A DNA stretch of 64,000 nt from Rhodococcus oxybenzonivorans (GCF_003130705.1 NZ_CP021354.1:4030001-4094000), one strand, 5' to 3'. Numbered from the stretch's first letter, positions 36,598 to 48,061 are shown. Notes: a model not told the origin generated them from the letters alone. Program-made: numbers and translations.

Positions 36598-38019
36598 TCA
36601 CCGGCTGGCATCCAACAACTCCTCGAGAGATTGGTACAGCAGCGCCGCCACCACGTCCACATCGGCCATCGCATCACGGTCTGCATTCAAACCGTAGTAG
36701 ACGTTGCCGTCGTAAGAGGTCAAGGCAATGCTCAATGTCTGATTTTTCAGGAGCGGCGACACCGGGTACATCTCGAGCATGCGCGCTCCGCCGACGTACA
36801 GCGGCATCTGCGGACCGGGCGCATTGGTGATCATCAGATTGAACATCCGCTGCGAGAAGCTGCTCGCCACACGGGCACTCATCGCGTGCAGGGTGGCAGG
36901 CGCGAACCCGGACAGCCGCACGAGCGTCTGAGCCGTCACGCGCCGACTCTGCTTCGCGTGCGCCTCCATCGCATGCGCCACGTGTGAGAGTCGCACCACC
37001 GCATTCGGTTCCCCCACGGGCAGGTCGATGAGAAACGACGACACCATGCTCCGCGGATCCGACCACTCACCACGCTGACCCAGGTCGACGTCCGTGTCGG
37101 GGTCGACGTACACCGACATCGGTACCATGGCGCGCACCGTGGTTGATTCGGCGACCGGCTCGCCGCGCGAGAGCAACCAGTTTCGCAGGGCACCCGACAC
37201 CACGGCGAGGATGACGTCGTTGACCTCGCACCCATACCGAGCGCGGATCTTCCGGTAATCCCCCAGTTCGGTCTTGACCACGGCGAAGCGCCGGTTACGG
37301 GAGATGGTCGCATTCAACGGGGTCGCGGGCGCGACCTGTGTCGCCGTACGCACCACAGCGGCCAACTTCCCCACCGCGCGCACGGTCTCGCCGAGCGCAG
37401 ACGCCATGCCGCTCAGGGTCATTCGCAACGACGCCAGCCCCTCCCCGGGCCGCGCCAGGATGTCGGCGAGGGCGCCGGCGACGAGGGTGGTCTCGCTCGG
37501 CTCCGGGCTGGGCATCCACAATTCCTCCGCCATGGGTCTGCGTGTCTTTGCCGAATCGAGAATGACCTGACCGATTTCGGGTGCCGTCTCCCCGTCGACG
37601 AGGGAGGAATGCGACTTGGTGAAGATCGCAAAGCGGTTGTTCGACAAGCCCTCCACCAAGTACATCTCCCACAGGGGGCGCGTGTTGTCGAGCGGCCGCG
37701 ACGTGAGGCGCGCGACCAGATCATGCAGCTGCGCGTCCGAACCTGGCTTCGGCAGCGCCGATCGCCGGACGTGGTACTCGATGTCGAAATCCTGATCGTC
37801 CACCCACACCGGACGTGACAATCCCAGCGCCACCTCCCGCACCTTCTGCCGGTACCGCGGCACCAGACTCAGGCGTTCCTCGACGAGACGGAGTAATTCC
37901 TCGTAGGACAACCCACTTCGGGGCTTGCGGAAGACGGCAAGCGAACCGACGTGCATCGGCGTGCTACTTGCCTCGAGAAAATAGAACGACGCGTCCTGCG
38001 TTGTCAGTCTCGTCACCAT
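36598..38019 (-). CDS. WS/DGAT-type acyltransferase, Tgs3-like, with altered catalytic motif
   Basis: A 473-residue protein of the wax ester synthase / diacylglycerol acyltransferase family. Family features include RPLWEMYLVEGL, NDVILAVVSGALR and the C-terminal NLMITNAPGPQMPLYVGG. The usual HHxxxDG motif reads HSSLVDG at residues 137-143, so the second histidine is serine. M. tuberculosis Tgs3 (Rv3234c), at the same locus, also lacks that histidine as I recall it. Triacylglycerol or wax ester synthesis is the family role, but activity of this variant is uncertain. The start overlaps the HAD gene by 7 bp. Confidence 0.85.
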   Translation of the reverse strand: MVTRLTTQDASFYFLEASSTPMHVGSLAVFRKPRSGLSYEELLRLVEERLSLVPRYRQKVREVALGLSRPVWVDDQDFDIEYHVRRSALPKPGSDAQLHDLVARLTSRPLDNTRPLWEMYLVEGLSNNRFAIFTKSHSSLVDGETAPEIGQVILDSAKTRRPMAEELWMPSPEPSETTLVAGALADILARPGEGLASLRMTLSGMASALGETVRAVGKLAAVVRTATQVAPATPLNATISRNRRFAVVKTELGDYRKIRARYGCEVNDVILAVVSGALRNWLLSRGEPVAESTTVRAMVPMSVYVDPDTDVDLGQRGEWSDPRSMVSSFLIDLPVGEPNAVVRLSHVAHAMEAHAKQSRRVTAQTLVRLSGFAPATLHAMSARVASSFSQRMFNLMITNAPGPQMPLYVGGARMLEMYPVSPLLKNQTLSIALTSYDGNVYYGLNADRDAMADVDVVAALLYQSLEELLDASR

Positions 38020-38450
38020 GTCGACGCCTGTTCCCCTTGCATTCCGTCTCGATCCACGTCGAGAAGCACCGCCAGCTCGCTCGCGGTCACCACGCCGTCG
38101 ACGTGGTGCACACCCACCATCCCGACAGCCACCGCACCGCGAACGTTGACCGCCAGGTCGTCGACGAAGATACAGTCCCGCGGTTCCAGGCCGAGCACTT
38201 CGGCCGTCAACCGGTAGATGCGCGGATCGGGCTTGGCCACACCGACATCGCCGGACAGCACCACCCGGTCGACCAGCCGGCCGTCACCGAGTTCCCGCAA
38301 CCACTCACCCCCGGGACCGCCGGGGTCGTTACTCAGGATCGCGGTCCGGACGCCGCGACGCCGCGCGTCGGCGAGGACCGCCGACAGCCCGTCGAAGTCC
38401 GAACCGGGGCCCACGAGCACACCGCCGACGTCCACAATCAATCCCCGCAC
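38013..38450 (-). CDS. small HAD-superfamily hydrolase
   Basis: A 145-residue HAD protein with motif I DVGGVLVGPG, motif II ILSND, motif III KPDPRIY and motif IV FVDDLAVNVRGA. It has almost no cap domain, so it may act on a large substrate or phosphoprotein. Motif I has Gly in place of the second Asp of DxD, as in several HAD-IA proteins; phosphatase activity is therefore uncertain. It is first in the transcription unit with the acyltransferase. Confidence 0.85.
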   Translation of the reverse strand: MRGLIVDVGGVLVGPGSDFDGLSAVLADARRRGVRTAILSNDPGGPGGEWLRELGDGRLVDRVVLSGDVGVAKPDPRIYRLTAEVLGLEPRDCIFVDDLAVNVRGAVAVGMVGVHHVDGVVTASELAVLLDVDRDGMQGEQASTW

Positions 38451-38554
38451 GACCCCACCCTAGGGTTCCCTGCGGGGTTCGGCGACACGACCGCTGAATC
38501 CGTGCAAGGATGGCCGCTACGACGGCCGTCTCATGCCGAAACCGGGGGGAAGAA

Positions 38555-39076
38555 ATGAGTGAGTCCTACACGTTCCTGTCACGCGTGCCCAGCTACGAAC
38601 CGCCGACCGGTGAGGCGCTGGGCGCGGCCGGTCCGGCCGTGTCGTCCGGCACCCGGCGAGCCCTGGGTCGGGGCCGTCACTCGTCACCGGCGCGTAGCTC
38701 GGCGCACTCCGGCACCTCGCCGCGCTCCTCGCCCGACGTCACTCGTCCTCGCGCCGCTCCCGACGCACAGCGCTTCACCGAACACGCGTTCCGGCTGGTG
38801 CTGGAAGTACTGGATCGGCGGCGCAACGTGCGGCAGCTGCGGCCCGTGGTCGTTCCCTCACTGCTGGACGTGGCACGGACTCTCGCGCTTGCCGAGTCAC
38901 CGTCGAGACGGCTCGGAGTCGCGACCCTGCTCCGTGTCCACCTTCGGGTACTCGACGACAACACACTCGAGGCCTTCGGCACCTACGGACGGGGACCGCG
39001 GGTGTTCGTGATCGCAGCCCGTGTCGAACGGAAATCCGACACGGGCTGGATCGTCACCTCGATGGTGGTCGGCTGA
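38555..39076 (+). CDS. Rv3235-like protein, unknown function
   Basis: A 173-residue protein. The first 75 residues are low-complexity, rich in Ser, Arg and Pro. The folded part (about 80-173; QRFTEHAFRLVLEVLDRRRNVRQLRPVVVP and the end GWIVTSMVVG) matches the Rv3235 family. ATG 38555 follows GGGGGGAAG. It is divergent from the HAD gene and convergent with secA. In M. tuberculosis this family also lies beside the secA1 region. Confidence 0.82.
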   Translation: MSESYTFLSRVPSYEPPTGEALGAAGPAVSSGTRRALGRGRHSSPARSSAHSGTSPRSSPDVTRPRAAPDAQRFTEHAFRLVLEVLDRRRNVRQLRPVVVPSLLDVARTLALAESPSRRLGVATLLRVHLRVLDDNTLEAFGTYGRGPRVFVIAARVERKSDTGWIVTSMVVG

Positions 39077-39085
39077 CGAAGCGGC

Positions 39086-41953
39086 TCAGCGCTTGCGCTT
39101 GGACCGCGGCGCCTTCTTGCCCTTCGACTGCGACCGTGCAGCATCGCGCCGCTGGCGCCGGGTTCCCGGGTCCGAGTTGGTGTCGCTGCCGGTGCCGCGG
39201 CGGCTGAGCTGGGCGTTGCCGTCCTCCGCCGGACCCGAATAGGTCAGGCCACGCGGCTCCGCCTCGTCCAGTCCCTTCGCGCGCAGGGCGGACGGTGCAG
39301 CGGTGCCCTGAGCCTGGCGTGCCGCCTCCTGGGTGGGCAGCGGCCGGGCAGGAGCGGGCGTCGGCGAGCCAGACGCCGTCGCGGCCGCCGAGGACGCCGT
39401 CACATTGACGCCGGGGGCGGCCGCCTGCTGCGGCGCAGCGGCCTCGACCTGCAGATTGAACAGGAATCCGACCGACTCCTCCTTCAGGCCCTCGAGCATG
39501 CCGGTGAACATGTCGAAACCCTCGCGCTGGTACTCGACCAGCGGGTCGCGCTGCGCCATCGCACGCAGACCGATTCCCTCCTTGAGGTAATCCATTTCGT
39601 ACAGGTGCTCGCGCCACTTGCGGTCGAGCACACTCAGCAGCACTCGCCGCTCGAGTTCGCGCATGGCACCCGCACCGGCGGCGGCGTCGATTTCTGCTTC
39701 CCGACGTGCATACGCCTGGTGTGCATCCTCGAGCAGCATCTCGCGGAGTTCGTCGCTGGTGACGTCCTTCACCTCACCGTCGGAGCCGTCTCCGACGATT
39801 TCCTTGAAGTCGAGGCCGATCGGGTAGAGCGTCTTCAGCGCGGTCCACAGCTGTTCGAGATCCCAGTCCTCGACGTACCCCTCGGAAGTGGCACCGTCGA
39901 CGTACGCGGTGACCACGTCCGTGATCATCTTCTCGACCTGGCCCTCCATGTCCTCGCCTTCGAGGATCTGGCGGCGCTCCTTGTAGATGACCGTGCGCTG
40001 CTGATTCATCACCTCGTCGTACTTGAGAACGTTCTTCCTGATCTCGAAGTTCTGCTGTTCCACCTGCGTCTGCGCGCTCTTGATGGCCTTCGAGACCATC
40101 TTCGCCTCGATCGGAACGTCGTCGGGAAGGTTGAGCCGGGTCATGATCGACTCGAGCGCCGCGCCGTTGAACCGTCGCATCAACTCGTCACCGAGCGAGA
40201 GGTAGAACCGGGACTCGCCCGGATCGCCCTGACGTCCGGAGCGACCACGAAGCTGGTTGTCGATTCGCCGGGACTCGTGCCGCTCGGTACCGAGTACGTA
40301 CAGTCCGCCCGCTTCCCGGACCTTGTCCGCATCGGCTTTCACCTCGGCCTTGACCTGCTCGAGAACCTCGTCCCACGCCGCCTCGTATTCCTCGGGTGTG
40401 TGGACGGGATCGAGTCCCCGCTTGCGCAGGGCGATGTCCGCGATGATGTCGGGGTTGCCGCCGAGCACCACGTCGGTTCCACGACCGGCCATGTTGGTTG
40501 CCACGGTGACAGCCCCCGACCGGCCTGCCTCGGCGATGATGGTGGCTTCCTGCTCGTGGAACTTCGCGTTCAGCACGTTGTGCGGCACGCCCCGCTTGGT
40601 GAACTGTTTCGACAGATACTCGGACCGCTCGACGCTCGTGGTGCCGATCAGGACGGGCTGCCCCTTCTCGTGCCGCTCCACCACATCGTCGACGACGGCG
40701 TCGAACTTGGCCTCTTCGGTCTTGTAGATGAGGTCACCGTTGTCGACGCGGACCATCGGCCGGTTGGTGGGGATCGGGATGACACCGAGGTTGTAGATCT
40801 GGTGCAGCTCGGCGGCCTCGGTTTCCGCGGTACCCGTCATGCCCGACAGCTTGTCGTACAGCCGGAAGTAATTCTGCAGCGTGATCGTTGCGAGCGTCTG
40901 ATTCTCGGCCTTGATCTCCACCTTCTCCTTGGCTTCGATCGCCTGGTGCATGCCCTCGTTGTAGCGGCGACCGACGAGGACACGACCGGTGAACTCGTCG
41001 ACGATGATCACTTCGCCGTCGCGAACGATGTAGTCCTTGTCCTTCGTGTAGAGCTCTTTCGCCTTGATGGCGTTGTTGAGGTAGCTCACGAGCGGCGAGT
41101 TGGCAGCCTCGTACAGGTTGTCGATGCCGAGCTGGTCCTCGACGAGCTCGACGCCCGCTTCGTGCACACCGATCGTGCGCTTGCGGATGTCGACTTCGTA
41201 GTGGACGTCTCGCTTCAGCATCGGCGCGATACGCGCGAACTCCGCATACCACTTGCTCGACGCATCGGCGGGACCGGAGATGATGAGGGGGGTTCTGGCC
41301 TCGTCGATCAGGATGGAGTCGACCTCGTCGACGACGGCGAAGGCATGACCACGCTGAACGAGATCGTCCAGCGAGTGCGTCATGTTGTCGCGCAGGTAGT
41401 CGAATCCGAACTCGTTGTTCGTGCCGTAGGTGATGTCTGCGGCATAGGCCGCGCGGCGCTCGGCGGGAGACATTCCGGACAGGATCACGCTCGTCTCCAT
41501 ACCCAGGAAACGGTGAACTCGTCCCATCCACTCGGAGTCGCGCTTGGCGAGGTAGTCGTTGACCGTCACGACGTGGACGCCGTCGCCGGCGATGGCATTG
41601 AGATAGGCGGGCAGAACGCAGGTGAGAGTCTTGCCTTCACCGGTCTTCATCTCGGCGATGTTGCCGAAGTGCAGCGCAGCCCCACCCATGATCTGCACAT
41701 GGAAGTGCCGCTGGTCGATGACGCGCCACGACGCCTCGCGGGCCACCGCGAACGCCTCGGGGAGCAACTCGTCGAGCGATTCACCGTCGCGGTACCGCGA
41801 GCGGAACTCGTCGGTCTTCGCCCGCAACTGCTCGTCGGTCAGGTCTTCGACCTCGGACGACAGCGAGGAAACGTGGTCGGCGATGTGCTTGAGCCGCTTG
41901 ACCATGCGACCTTCACCAACACGGAGCAGCTTGGATAGCGACAGCGACGGCAC
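39086..41953 (-). CDS. secA: preprotein translocase ATPase SecA (SecA1)
   Basis: A 955-residue SecA that drives export through SecYEG. Motifs include [19 protein letters not shown] (Walker A), [20 protein letters not shown] (DEAD), [16 protein letters not shown] and [20 protein letters not shown]. The C-terminal tail is Ala/Pro-rich, then strongly basic ([16 protein letters not shown]), and lacks the zinc-binding end of the E. coli protein. GTG 41953 leads to [16 protein letters not shown], the mycobacterial SecA1 start, with GAGGA upstream. An hpf terminator lies upstream, so secA has its own promoter. Counterpart: Rv3240c. Confidence 0.96.
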   Translation of the reverse strand: MPSLSLSKLLRVGEGRMVKRLKHIADHVSSLSSEVEDLTDEQLRAKTDEFRSRYRDGESLDELLPEAFAVAREASWRVIDQRHFHVQIMGGAALHFGNIAEMKTGEGKTLTCVLPAYLNAIAGDGVHVVTVNDYLAKRDSEWMGRVHRFLGMETSVILSGMSPAERRAAYAADITYGTNNEFGFDYLRDNMTHSLDDLVQRGHAFAVVDEVDSILIDEARTPLIISGPADASSKWYAEFARIAPMLKRDVHYEVDIRKRTIGVHEAGVELVEDQLGIDNLYEAANSPLVSYLNNAIKAKELYTKDKDYIVRDGEVIIVDEFTGRVLVGRRYNEGMHQAIEAKEKVEIKAENQTLATITLQNYFRLYDKLSGMTGTAETEAAELHQIYNLGVIPIPTNRPMVRVDNGDLIYKTEEAKFDAVVDDVVERHEKGQPVLIGTTSVERSEYLSKQFTKRGVPHNVLNAKFHEQEATIIAEAGRSGAVTVATNMAGRGTDVVLGGNPDIIADIALRKRGLDPVHTPEEYEAAWDEVLEQVKAEVKADADKVREAGGLYVLGTERHESRRIDNQLRGRSGRQGDPGESRFYLSLGDELMRRFNGAALESIMTRLNLPDDVPIEAKMVSKAIKSAQTQVEQQNFEIRKNVLKYDEVMNQQRTVIYKERRQILEGEDMEGQVEKMITDVVTAYVDGATSEGYVEDWDLEQLWTALKTLYPIGLDFKEIVGDGSDGEVKDVTSDELREMLLEDAHQAYARREAEIDAAAGAGAMRELERRVLLSVLDRKWREHLYEMDYLKEGIGLRAMAQRDPLVEYQREGFDMFTGMLEGLKEESVGFLFNLQVEAAAPQQAAAPGVNVTASSAAATASGSPTPAPARPLPTQEAARQAQGTAAPSALRAKGLDEAEPRGLTYSGPAEDGNAQLSRRGTGSDTNSDPGTRRQRRDAARSQSKGKKAPRSKRKR

Positions 41954-41999
41954 AGTCTTGTTCGTCCTCAATCTTCGGCGGTGGGTGGGTGACACACAA

Positions 42000-42034
42000 A
42001 ATCCGGCCGGAGGTCCGAGAACCCCGGCCGGATT
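42000..42034 (-). terminator. intrinsic terminator after hpf
   Basis: AATCCGGCCGG arms at 42000-42010 and 42024-42034 pair over 11 bp. On the minus strand the hairpin is followed by TTTTGTGTG. It lies 70 bp after the hpf stop and before secA, so it separates the two units. Confidence 0.75.
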
Positions 42035-42104
42035 CCATGGTAGGCGCTCTTCGGTGCGGACGAGTAGACCGACCGCTCACACCGTCACGTGGGACGAGTG
42101 CAGA

Positions 42105-42788
42105 TCACGCCAGGCGGATGAGTCCGTAGTCGAACGCGTGCCGCCGGTAGACGACGGAAGGCTTGTCCGACTCCTTGTCGTGGAACAGGAAAAAATCGTG
42201 TCCTACCAGCTCCATCTCGTACAGAGCATCGTCGATGGTCATCGGTGTGGCCTTGTGTTCCTTGGTCCGCACCACCTGGCCCGGCCTGTGCTCGTGCGAC
42301 TGCGATTCCTGGCCGTCGAGGGAGATGTCTGGGTTGATACCGAGACTCTCGTCTTCGGCGAGTGCAGCAGTGGCCTCTGCCACCGATACCGGGGTCTTCT
42401 CCCCGTAATGGACCTTCTTTCGGTCCTTGGTGCGGCGGAGCCTGCTCTCGAGCTTCGCGGTGACCGACTCGAATGCTGCATAGAAACTGTCGGCCGACGC
42501 TTCGGCTCGGGCTACCGGCCCTTTGCCTCGGGCAGTGATCTCGACGCGCTGGGCGCTCTTCCTCTGGCGTCGATTGCGTTCGTGTTGAAGTTCGACATCG
42601 AACAGGAAAATGGAGGGGTCGAAGCGCTCGAGGCGCGATAGCTTCTCGGAGACGTACACACGAAAGTGGTCGGGAACCTCGACGTTGCGTCCCTTGACGA
42701 CAATTTCGGCGCTAGGGGCATCGGTCTTCTCTTGTGCATCCGTGGTGCGTTCGTCGATGAAAACCGAAGCTTGCGAAGGGGTCGTCAC
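42105..42788 (-). CDS. hpf: long-form ribosome hibernation promoting factor
   Basis: A 227-residue long HPF that dimerises 70S ribosomes in stationary or hypoxic cells. The N-terminal S30AE domain is at about 25-130 (EIVVKGRNVEVPDHFRVYVSEKLSRL). The C-terminal dimerisation domain is at about 170-227 (PMTIDDALYEMELVGHDFFLFHD; VVYRRHAFDYGLIRL). GTG 42788 has GGGAGG six bases upstream. The 212-base gap to comF holds two GC-rich hairpins (42810-42827 and 42845-42866) in its leader. Counterpart: Rv3241c. Confidence 0.93.
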   Translation of the reverse strand: MTTPSQASVFIDERTTDAQEKTDAPSAEIVVKGRNVEVPDHFRVYVSEKLSRLERFDPSIFLFDVELQHERNRRQRKSAQRVEITARGKGPVARAEASADSFYAAFESVTAKLESRLRRTKDRKKVHYGEKTPVSVAEATAALAEDESLGINPDISLDGQESQSHEHRPGQVVRTKEHKATPMTIDDALYEMELVGHDFFLFHDKESDKPSVVYRRHAFDYGLIRLA

Positions 42789-42844
42789 TCGTACCTCCCG
42801 ATTACGGCCCCGCCCCGAAATGGGCGGCGGCGGATTTGAGCAAT

Positions 42845-42866
42845 GCCGGGAAGGGGTCCGCCCGGC
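42845..42866 (-). terminator. hairpin between comF and hpf, possible terminator or leader element
   Basis: GCCGGG (42845-42850) pairs with CCCGGC (42861-42866). A second stem, CCGCCC with GGGCGG (42810-42827), stands closer to the hpf start. No T-run follows the first, so either attenuation or leader structure is possible. Confidence 0.35.
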
Positions 42867-43000
42867 ACCAGGTTCGAAGTACCACCTCCTACCTGTGTTT
42901 CGGGTGTGTCCGCGACGCTAGTACGTAACTCGCGCGAGTGCCACTGTTCGGCGCAATTTCATCCGGCCGACACCGAGATTGTCGCGGCCTCGCCGCGACT

Positions 43001-43699
43001 TCAGCCGACACCGGCCAGGACGACCACCGAGGCAACCTGAATGCCGGCGCCGGACAGCACCCGGATCGACTCGGCCGCGGTCACCCCCGTGGTCGAGACG
43101 TCATCGATCAGGACTACCGTCTTACGTTGCGCCGCAGACCTTTCCGAACACACGTGCTGCGCGAATCGGTGGCCGCGCGGGGTGAGGAGAACACCACCCT
43201 CGAGGTTTACTCTACGTTGATCCGCGGACAGTCCGACGGAATCACGCACCCCTCTGCGCATGGCCAGCGCCGGACACACCCGGGACGCTCCCACCGCGGC
43301 AACAGCGATCCGGGTTACGGGATCGCCACCCCGCATCCTGGCCGCCCGCGAACGCGTGGGAGCGGGCACGAGGACCACCGGCGCGACCTCGGGCGGCGCC
43401 AGTTCACCCCACTGGTGCAGCCGCGCGAGGGCCCCCGCGACAGCGGAACCGAGCGGCACCGCGAGGTCGCGCCTGCCCCGTTCCTTCGCAGCGATCACCA
43501 CCCGGCGACGTGGACCCGAATACGGTCCCAGCGCCCACACCGCGACTCCCGGATCGACCCGCGGCTGCAGGAGAATCGGATCGTCCGCCAACTCGGCGGC
43601 ACAGCCCTGGCACCACTGCGTGCCCGGCTCTGCGCACCCACCGCATTCTGCCGGCAGAATCAGATCGAGCAGCGTCCGTGAGCCGGGCAGTATGCGCAT
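43001..43699 (-). CDS. ComF-family phosphoribosyltransferase-like protein
   Basis: A 232-residue ComF protein. The N-terminus has a zinc-type cysteine set (LPAECGGCAEPGTQWCQGC), and the phosphoribosyltransferase loop is VVLIDDVSTTGVTAAE. In competent bacteria ComF helps DNA uptake; in actinobacteria its role is unclear. It follows lpqB by 44 bp and is likely the last gene of the mtrA-mtrB-lpqB unit. Counterpart: Rv3242c. Confidence 0.87.
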   Translation of the reverse strand: MRILPGSRTLLDLILPAECGGCAEPGTQWCQGCAAELADDPILLQPRVDPGVAVWALGPYSGPRRRVVIAAKERGRRDLAVPLGSAVAGALARLHQWGELAPPEVAPVVLVPAPTRSRAARMRGGDPVTRIAVAAVGASRVCPALAMRRGVRDSVGLSADQRRVNLEGGVLLTPRGHRFAQHVCSERSAAQRKTVVLIDDVSTTGVTAAESIRVLSGAGIQVASVVVLAGVG

Positions 43700-43743
43700 G
43701 CCGTCATCTTCCGCACCCCCACCGACAGACTCGCCCGCCGGAA

Positions 43744-45531
43744 TCAGCCCGGCAGAATCGGTATCGCTTTCACGCCCGTCAGCCCGGGAACCTCGCGCCA
43801 GTACCGATCCCCCGCCGGATCGTTGTTGTTCAACTGGAAGACGGCTCGGGAATCGGCGACGAACTCCGTCGTCGTCGAGGCGTCCACAGCCACCACCGGG
43901 GCCGTGAGGTTACGGCTCGGCAGGGCGTCCATCCGTGAGCCGTCGACCGCGATCTGCACCACCGGAATATCCGAGGCCGCACGCGCGACGACGATCGTGT
44001 CACTCGTGCTCCAGTCGAGCGACAGAGCCGGACTTCCGAGGCCGATCGCCACGGCGCGGGGGTTGGTGAGGGCGTACCCGCCACCGGGCTTCTGCGCCAC
44101 GATGGCCAAATACACCTTGCCGTCCACGATGAGCGCCGCACGCACACCGTCGCGAGAGAGCCGAAGCTCGGTGATGGTAGCCCCCAGCGCCGTGACGGCA
44201 CCCACATCTACGTTCTCGACCGAGGTCCGCCCTGTTCCGGGCTCGCGCAGCACCCGAATCACGGCATTGCCGTTGACCGCCGCCCAGATCGCCGAGTTGT
44301 CGGGCGCCCACGTCGGACGGGTTATCGCGCCGCCCTCGAGCACGGACGCCGCCCCGTCCTCATAGGCACCGACCATCAGGGCGCTCGCCGGCTCGGGCGG
44401 TGGACGTCCGGTGTCCGCGACGGCGGCCACGAGTTTGCCGTCCTGCGACAGCGCGAGGGAACGCATATTCCGCGCCGAACCGAAGTATCCCGGCACCGGG
44501 GTCACCCCGGTCTCGGTGACACTCACCATCGACCCGTCTCGGAGGGCATGCAGTCCCACTGTGGCACTCGAGGTCGCGAACGGATTCATCGACGCGACGT
44601 CGGCGGTGGTCCAGCCGTTGGGGAATCGATCGTCGAAGGGCTCACCGTCGGCGAGCAGCACGTAGGGACCGGAGATTTCCGCGTTCGCGAGGGTCCAGAT
44701 CACCTGCGCCGCAAACAAATCCTTCGCTTGCTGATCCATCGGCCGTACACCGGAGAAATCGATCCGGATGCCCCCGAGCCCCACACCCACCTGCGCGGTG
44801 CGCCCGTCCGCCTTCGTGATCGGTCCCCGGACCGACACACCCTCGCCGAGCTCGTTACGCACGGCCGGGGCGAGTGCCGACTTCGGCCCGTCGATCAGCA
44901 GACCCATCAATTGGGCCGCCATCTGATCCTGCGCGCCCGACACCCAGCGTGGATCCGGCACGACTGTCGTCCCGGCAGGGTCGAGGAAGTACAGCGATTT
45001 CCGTTGATAGGTGTTGAGGAACTGGGCCCGGTCGAGAATCACTCCGGACGGCAGCTCCGAGATCCGCCACTCACCGCCCTGCATCTCCAGACTGATCTTC
45101 GTCTCGAAACTTCCCTCTTCTGCGACGTACAGTCCGCCCGGTTCCAGTTGCCCCACCTTGTTGGCACGGATGGTGTAGGTCGCGCGATCGGTAGACCGGG
45201 CCTCGGGCAGAACGTCGACCTTGTCGACAATGGTGGCGCTCGCCGCATCGTCCCACCTGCCGGACACCCCGGGGGTGAGGAACTGCCGTGCAGCAAGGTG
45301 GCGGCTCGACGGATCTGTGCTGGCCTTGAAGAAGTCGCGCAGGAGCAGGTCCGGTTCCCGGCCCGGTGCGGGCGCGGCCACACTCGATCCCGGCGAATCG
45401 CGGTTGATCGTGCCGATCGCCTGGGGTGTCGACGAATCCGGCAGGCTGGCGCATCCACCGACCGTGACGAGTACGGCTCCGACCACAGCAGCCCAGATCG
45501 ATCGGATCACGGGCGACGACGAGCGCATCAT
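43744..45531 (-). CDS. lpqB: lipoprotein LpqB, MtrAB accessory
   Basis: A 595-residue lipoprotein with a lipobox VGGC placing the lipidated cysteine at residue 27. A GerMN-like domain covers about 150-300 and a propeller-like C-terminal domain follows ([36 protein letters not shown]). LpqB interacts with the sensor MtrB and influences MtrA phosphorylation. Its start overlaps the mtrB stop (ATGA), which supports a functional unit. Counterpart: Rv3244c. Confidence 0.93.
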   Translation of the reverse strand: MMRSSSPVIRSIWAAVVGAVLVTVGGCASLPDSSTPQAIGTINRDSPGSSVAAPAPGREPDLLLRDFFKASTDPSSRHLAARQFLTPGVSGRWDDAASATIVDKVDVLPEARSTDRATYTIRANKVGQLEPGGLYVAEEGSFETKISLEMQGGEWRISELPSGVILDRAQFLNTYQRKSLYFLDPAGTTVVPDPRWVSGAQDQMAAQLMGLLIDGPKSALAPAVRNELGEGVSVRGPITKADGRTAQVGVGLGGIRIDFSGVRPMDQQAKDLFAAQVIWTLANAEISGPYVLLADGEPFDDRFPNGWTTADVASMNPFATSSATVGLHALRDGSMVSVTETGVTPVPGYFGSARNMRSLALSQDGKLVAAVADTGRPPPEPASALMVGAYEDGAASVLEGGAITRPTWAPDNSAIWAAVNGNAVIRVLREPGTGRTSVENVDVGAVTALGATITELRLSRDGVRAALIVDGKVYLAIVAQKPGGGYALTNPRAVAIGLGSPALSLDWSTSDTIVVARAASDIPVVQIAVDGSRMDALPSRNLTAPVVAVDASTTTEFVADSRAVFQLNNNDPAGDRYWREVPGLTGVKAIPILPG

Positions 45532-47342
45532 CCGTCCCGCTCCGTTGTATGCGACCCTTCCCGGTCGCCGACGTGGGCGCTCTCGCGCTCGCGTAGCTCG
45601 GGGGGCCCGGAGTGTTCAGGCAACTCGCGTTTCTGCGGCACGGTCCGGGATTCGTCGACGGCGGTTTCGGGGCTGTCGTTACGCAGGGGCATCGACGTGT
45701 CCCCCGGGAAAGGCTGTCCCTGAACGTATTTGCCGGTGCCGGGTTTGAGCGGCAGCGGACTCGAGACCACCTTCAAGCCCCGCACCCTCGGCAACGTCAA
45801 CCGGAAGCAAGCACCCTGACCGGGCTCACCCCACGCCTCGAGCCGGCCGTCGTGCAGGTTCGCGTCCTCGACGCTGATGGCCAGTCCGAGTCCGGTGCCG
45901 CCCGAGCGGCGCACTCGCGAGGGGTCCGACCGCCAGAACCGATTGAACACAAGTTTCTCCTCGCCCGGCCGCAACCCGACACCTTGGTCACGCACGATGA
46001 ACGCTGCGGCACTGTCGTCGGCACGCAGACGCAGGAGCACCGGTTTGCCCTCCCCGTGGTCGATGGCATTGGCGAGGAGGTTGCGCAGTATCCGTTCGAC
46101 GCGGCGCGGATCCACCTCCGCCATGACAGCCTGGTCCGGCAGGTCGACGATCAGTTCCGTCCCGCTCTCGCGCGCAAGGTGCCGCACGGTGGACACGGCG
46201 GCTCGCGCGCACATCCGCAGGTCTAGTTGTTCGGCCGCCAGCTCGGCGACACCGGCGTCGTGGCGGCTGATCTCGAGCAGATCGACCAACAGACCCTCGA
46301 ACCGGTCCAGTTCGGCGACAAGTAGCTCGGAGGAGCGCCGGAGCACGGGGTCGAGGTCGTCGCTGCCGTCGTGGATGAGATCGGCCGCCATCCGCACTGT
46401 GGTGAGCGGCGTACGCAGCTCGTGGCTGATGTCCGAGGTGAAACGCTTCTGCAGGTTGCCGAACTCCTCCAGCTGGGTGATCTGCTTGGACAGACTTTCT
46501 GCCATCTCGTTGAACGACATCGCCAGCCGGGCCATGTCGTCCTCACCGCGCACGGGCATGCGCTCCTTCAGACGGCCGTCTGCGAACCGCACCGCGATCC
46601 GGGAGGCGGACCGAATCGGGAGGACCACCTGCCGGGCCACGAGGAGCGCGATGGCAGCCAGGAGCACGGCAAGCACCGCGCCACCGACGAGCAGAGTCCC
46701 GCGTACCAGCGACAGGCTGCGGTCCTCGCTCGCCAACGGGAAGATGAGATACAGCTCGAGTGTCGAGATGGCCGAGGCCGTCGGGCTTCCGACGATCAGC
46801 GCGGGGCCGGAGTATCCCTCGGGGTCGTTCACGGTGGCGAACTGGTAGCTCACCTGACCGGCCTGCACGAACGCCCGCAGCGACTCCGGTATCTGATCCG
46901 CAGGACCACTCGAAGTCGGCGCGCGCGACCCGTCACCGGGCACGATCAGCACCGGGTCGAAGGTGCCTGCCGATCCGGAATCCTGACCGGCGTCCGGCTC
47001 CCTGTTGGTGAGTGCAGCGCGGGCACCGTCGAGCTGTGTGGTGGGCGAACTGGTGTCTTCCGCCCCGGCCAGCTGTCCTTCCACCGTGCTCCGAGCGCGG
47101 TCCATCTCCTCGGTCGCGGCGTTGATCTTCGTCTCGAGCAGCCGATCGGTGATCTGGCTGGTGAGCACGACTCCGAGGACGACGATGACGATGAGCGACA
47201 ACGTCAGCGTCGACACGACCACCCTCAACTGCAGCGAGCGACGCCACGTGTGCGCGAGGGTATTACTCAGTGAGTGACCCCACCGAAGGATCGGCGATAC
47301 GCGTCGGTTGACACGACGCCGCCATCGGGAAACACCTGTCAC
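45528..47342 (-). CDS. mtrB: sensor histidine kinase MtrB
   Basis: A 604-residue membrane kinase. Helix one is at about 45-66 ([22 protein letters not shown]), helix two at about 210-235 ([20 protein letters not shown]), with an outer domain between. HAMP follows, then HisKA with [22 protein letters not shown] (the phosphorylated His). ATPase motifs are [11 protein letters not shown] and [16 protein letters not shown]. It controls cell-wall and division genes through MtrA. It overlaps mtrA (upstream) and lpqB (downstream) by 4 bp each. The tail after about residue 540 is polar. Counterpart: Rv3245c. Confidence 0.95.
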   Translation of the reverse strand: MTGVSRWRRRVNRRVSPILRWGHSLSNTLAHTWRRSLQLRVVVSTLTLSLIVIVVLGVVLTSQITDRLLETKINAATEEMDRARSTVEGQLAGAEDTSSPTTQLDGARAALTNREPDAGQDSGSAGTFDPVLIVPGDGSRAPTSSGPADQIPESLRAFVQAGQVSYQFATVNDPEGYSGPALIVGSPTASAISTLELYLIFPLASEDRSLSLVRGTLLVGGAVLAVLLAAIALLVARQVVLPIRSASRIAVRFADGRLKERMPVRGEDDMARLAMSFNEMAESLSKQITQLEEFGNLQKRFTSDISHELRTPLTTVRMAADLIHDGSDDLDPVLRRSSELLVAELDRFEGLLVDLLEISRHDAGVAELAAEQLDLRMCARAAVSTVRHLARESGTELIVDLPDQAVMAEVDPRRVERILRNLLANAIDHGEGKPVLLRLRADDSAAAFIVRDQGVGLRPGEEKLVFNRFWRSDPSRVRRSGGTGLGLAISVEDANLHDGRLEAWGEPGQGACFRLTLPRVRGLKVVSSPLPLKPGTGKYVQGQPFPGDTSMPLRNDSPETAVDESRTVPQKRELPEHSGPPELRERESAHVGDREGSHTTERDG

Positions 47343-48016
47343 GGCGGTCCGGCCTTGTAGCCGACCCCCCTGACCGTCAAAACCACTTCGGGATTCTCGG
47401 GATCAGTCTCGACTTTCGCGCGCAGACGCTGAACGTGCACGTTGACCAGTCGGGTATCGGCTGCATGACGGTAACCCCACACCTGCTCGAGCAGAACCTC
47501 ACGGGTGAACACTTGCCGCGGCTTGCGGGCCAGCGCAACCAGGAGGTCGAATTCGAGGGGTGTGAGGGAGATCAGTTCTTCGCCCCGGCTCACCTTGTGA
47601 GCGGGAACATCGATGACGATGTCGGCGATGCTGAGCAGTTCGGCGGGTTCGTCCTCGGTCCGGCGAAGCCGCGCGCGAACTCTCGCCACCAGCTCCTTCG
47701 GCTTGAACGGTTTCATGATGTAGTCGTCCGCGCCGGATTCCAATCCCAGAACCACGTCGACGGTGTCCGTCTTCGCCGTCAGCATCACGATCGGCACACC
47801 GGAGTCGGCGCGGAGCACCCGGCACACGTCGATCCCGTTCATCCCGGGCAGCATCAGGTCGAGTAACACCAGGTCCGGGCGAGTCTCCCGGACTGCGGTG
47901 AGCGCCTGGGTCCCGTCCCCCACCACGTACGGGTCGAAACCTTCGCCGCGGAGAACGATCGTGAGCATCTCCGCGAGCGCAGTGTCGTCGTCGACAACCA
48001 GAATCCTTGGCTTCAT
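47339..48016 (-). CDS. mtrA: response regulator MtrA
   Basis: A 225-residue OmpR-type regulator. The receiver holds [22 protein letters not shown] and the phosphoacceptor Asp in [14 protein letters not shown]; the DNA-binding domain ends with [29 protein letters not shown]. MtrA is essential in M. tuberculosis and controls ripA, dnaA and cell-wall genes. The start is ATG 48016. tmk lies 45 bp upstream. Confidence 0.96.
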   Translation of the reverse strand: MKPRILVVDDDTALAEMLTIVLRGEGFDPYVVGDGTQALTAVRETRPDLVLLDLMLPGMNGIDVCRVLRADSGVPIVMLTAKTDTVDVVLGLESGADDYIMKPFKPKELVARVRARLRRTEDEPAELLSIADIVIDVPAHKVSRGEELISLTPLEFDLLVALARKPRQVFTREVLLEQVWGYRHAADTRLVNVHVQRLRAKVETDPENPEVVLTVRGVGYKAGPP

Positions 48017-48061
48017 GTCCCTATCGTTGCATCTTCGGAGCCCGTAACAGCCCGTTCGCCG

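Noticed and set aside
39605..41938. 777-codon open frame on the plus strand
   Set aside because: It is antisense to secA, whose motifs are complete; long antisense frames are common in high-GC DNA.
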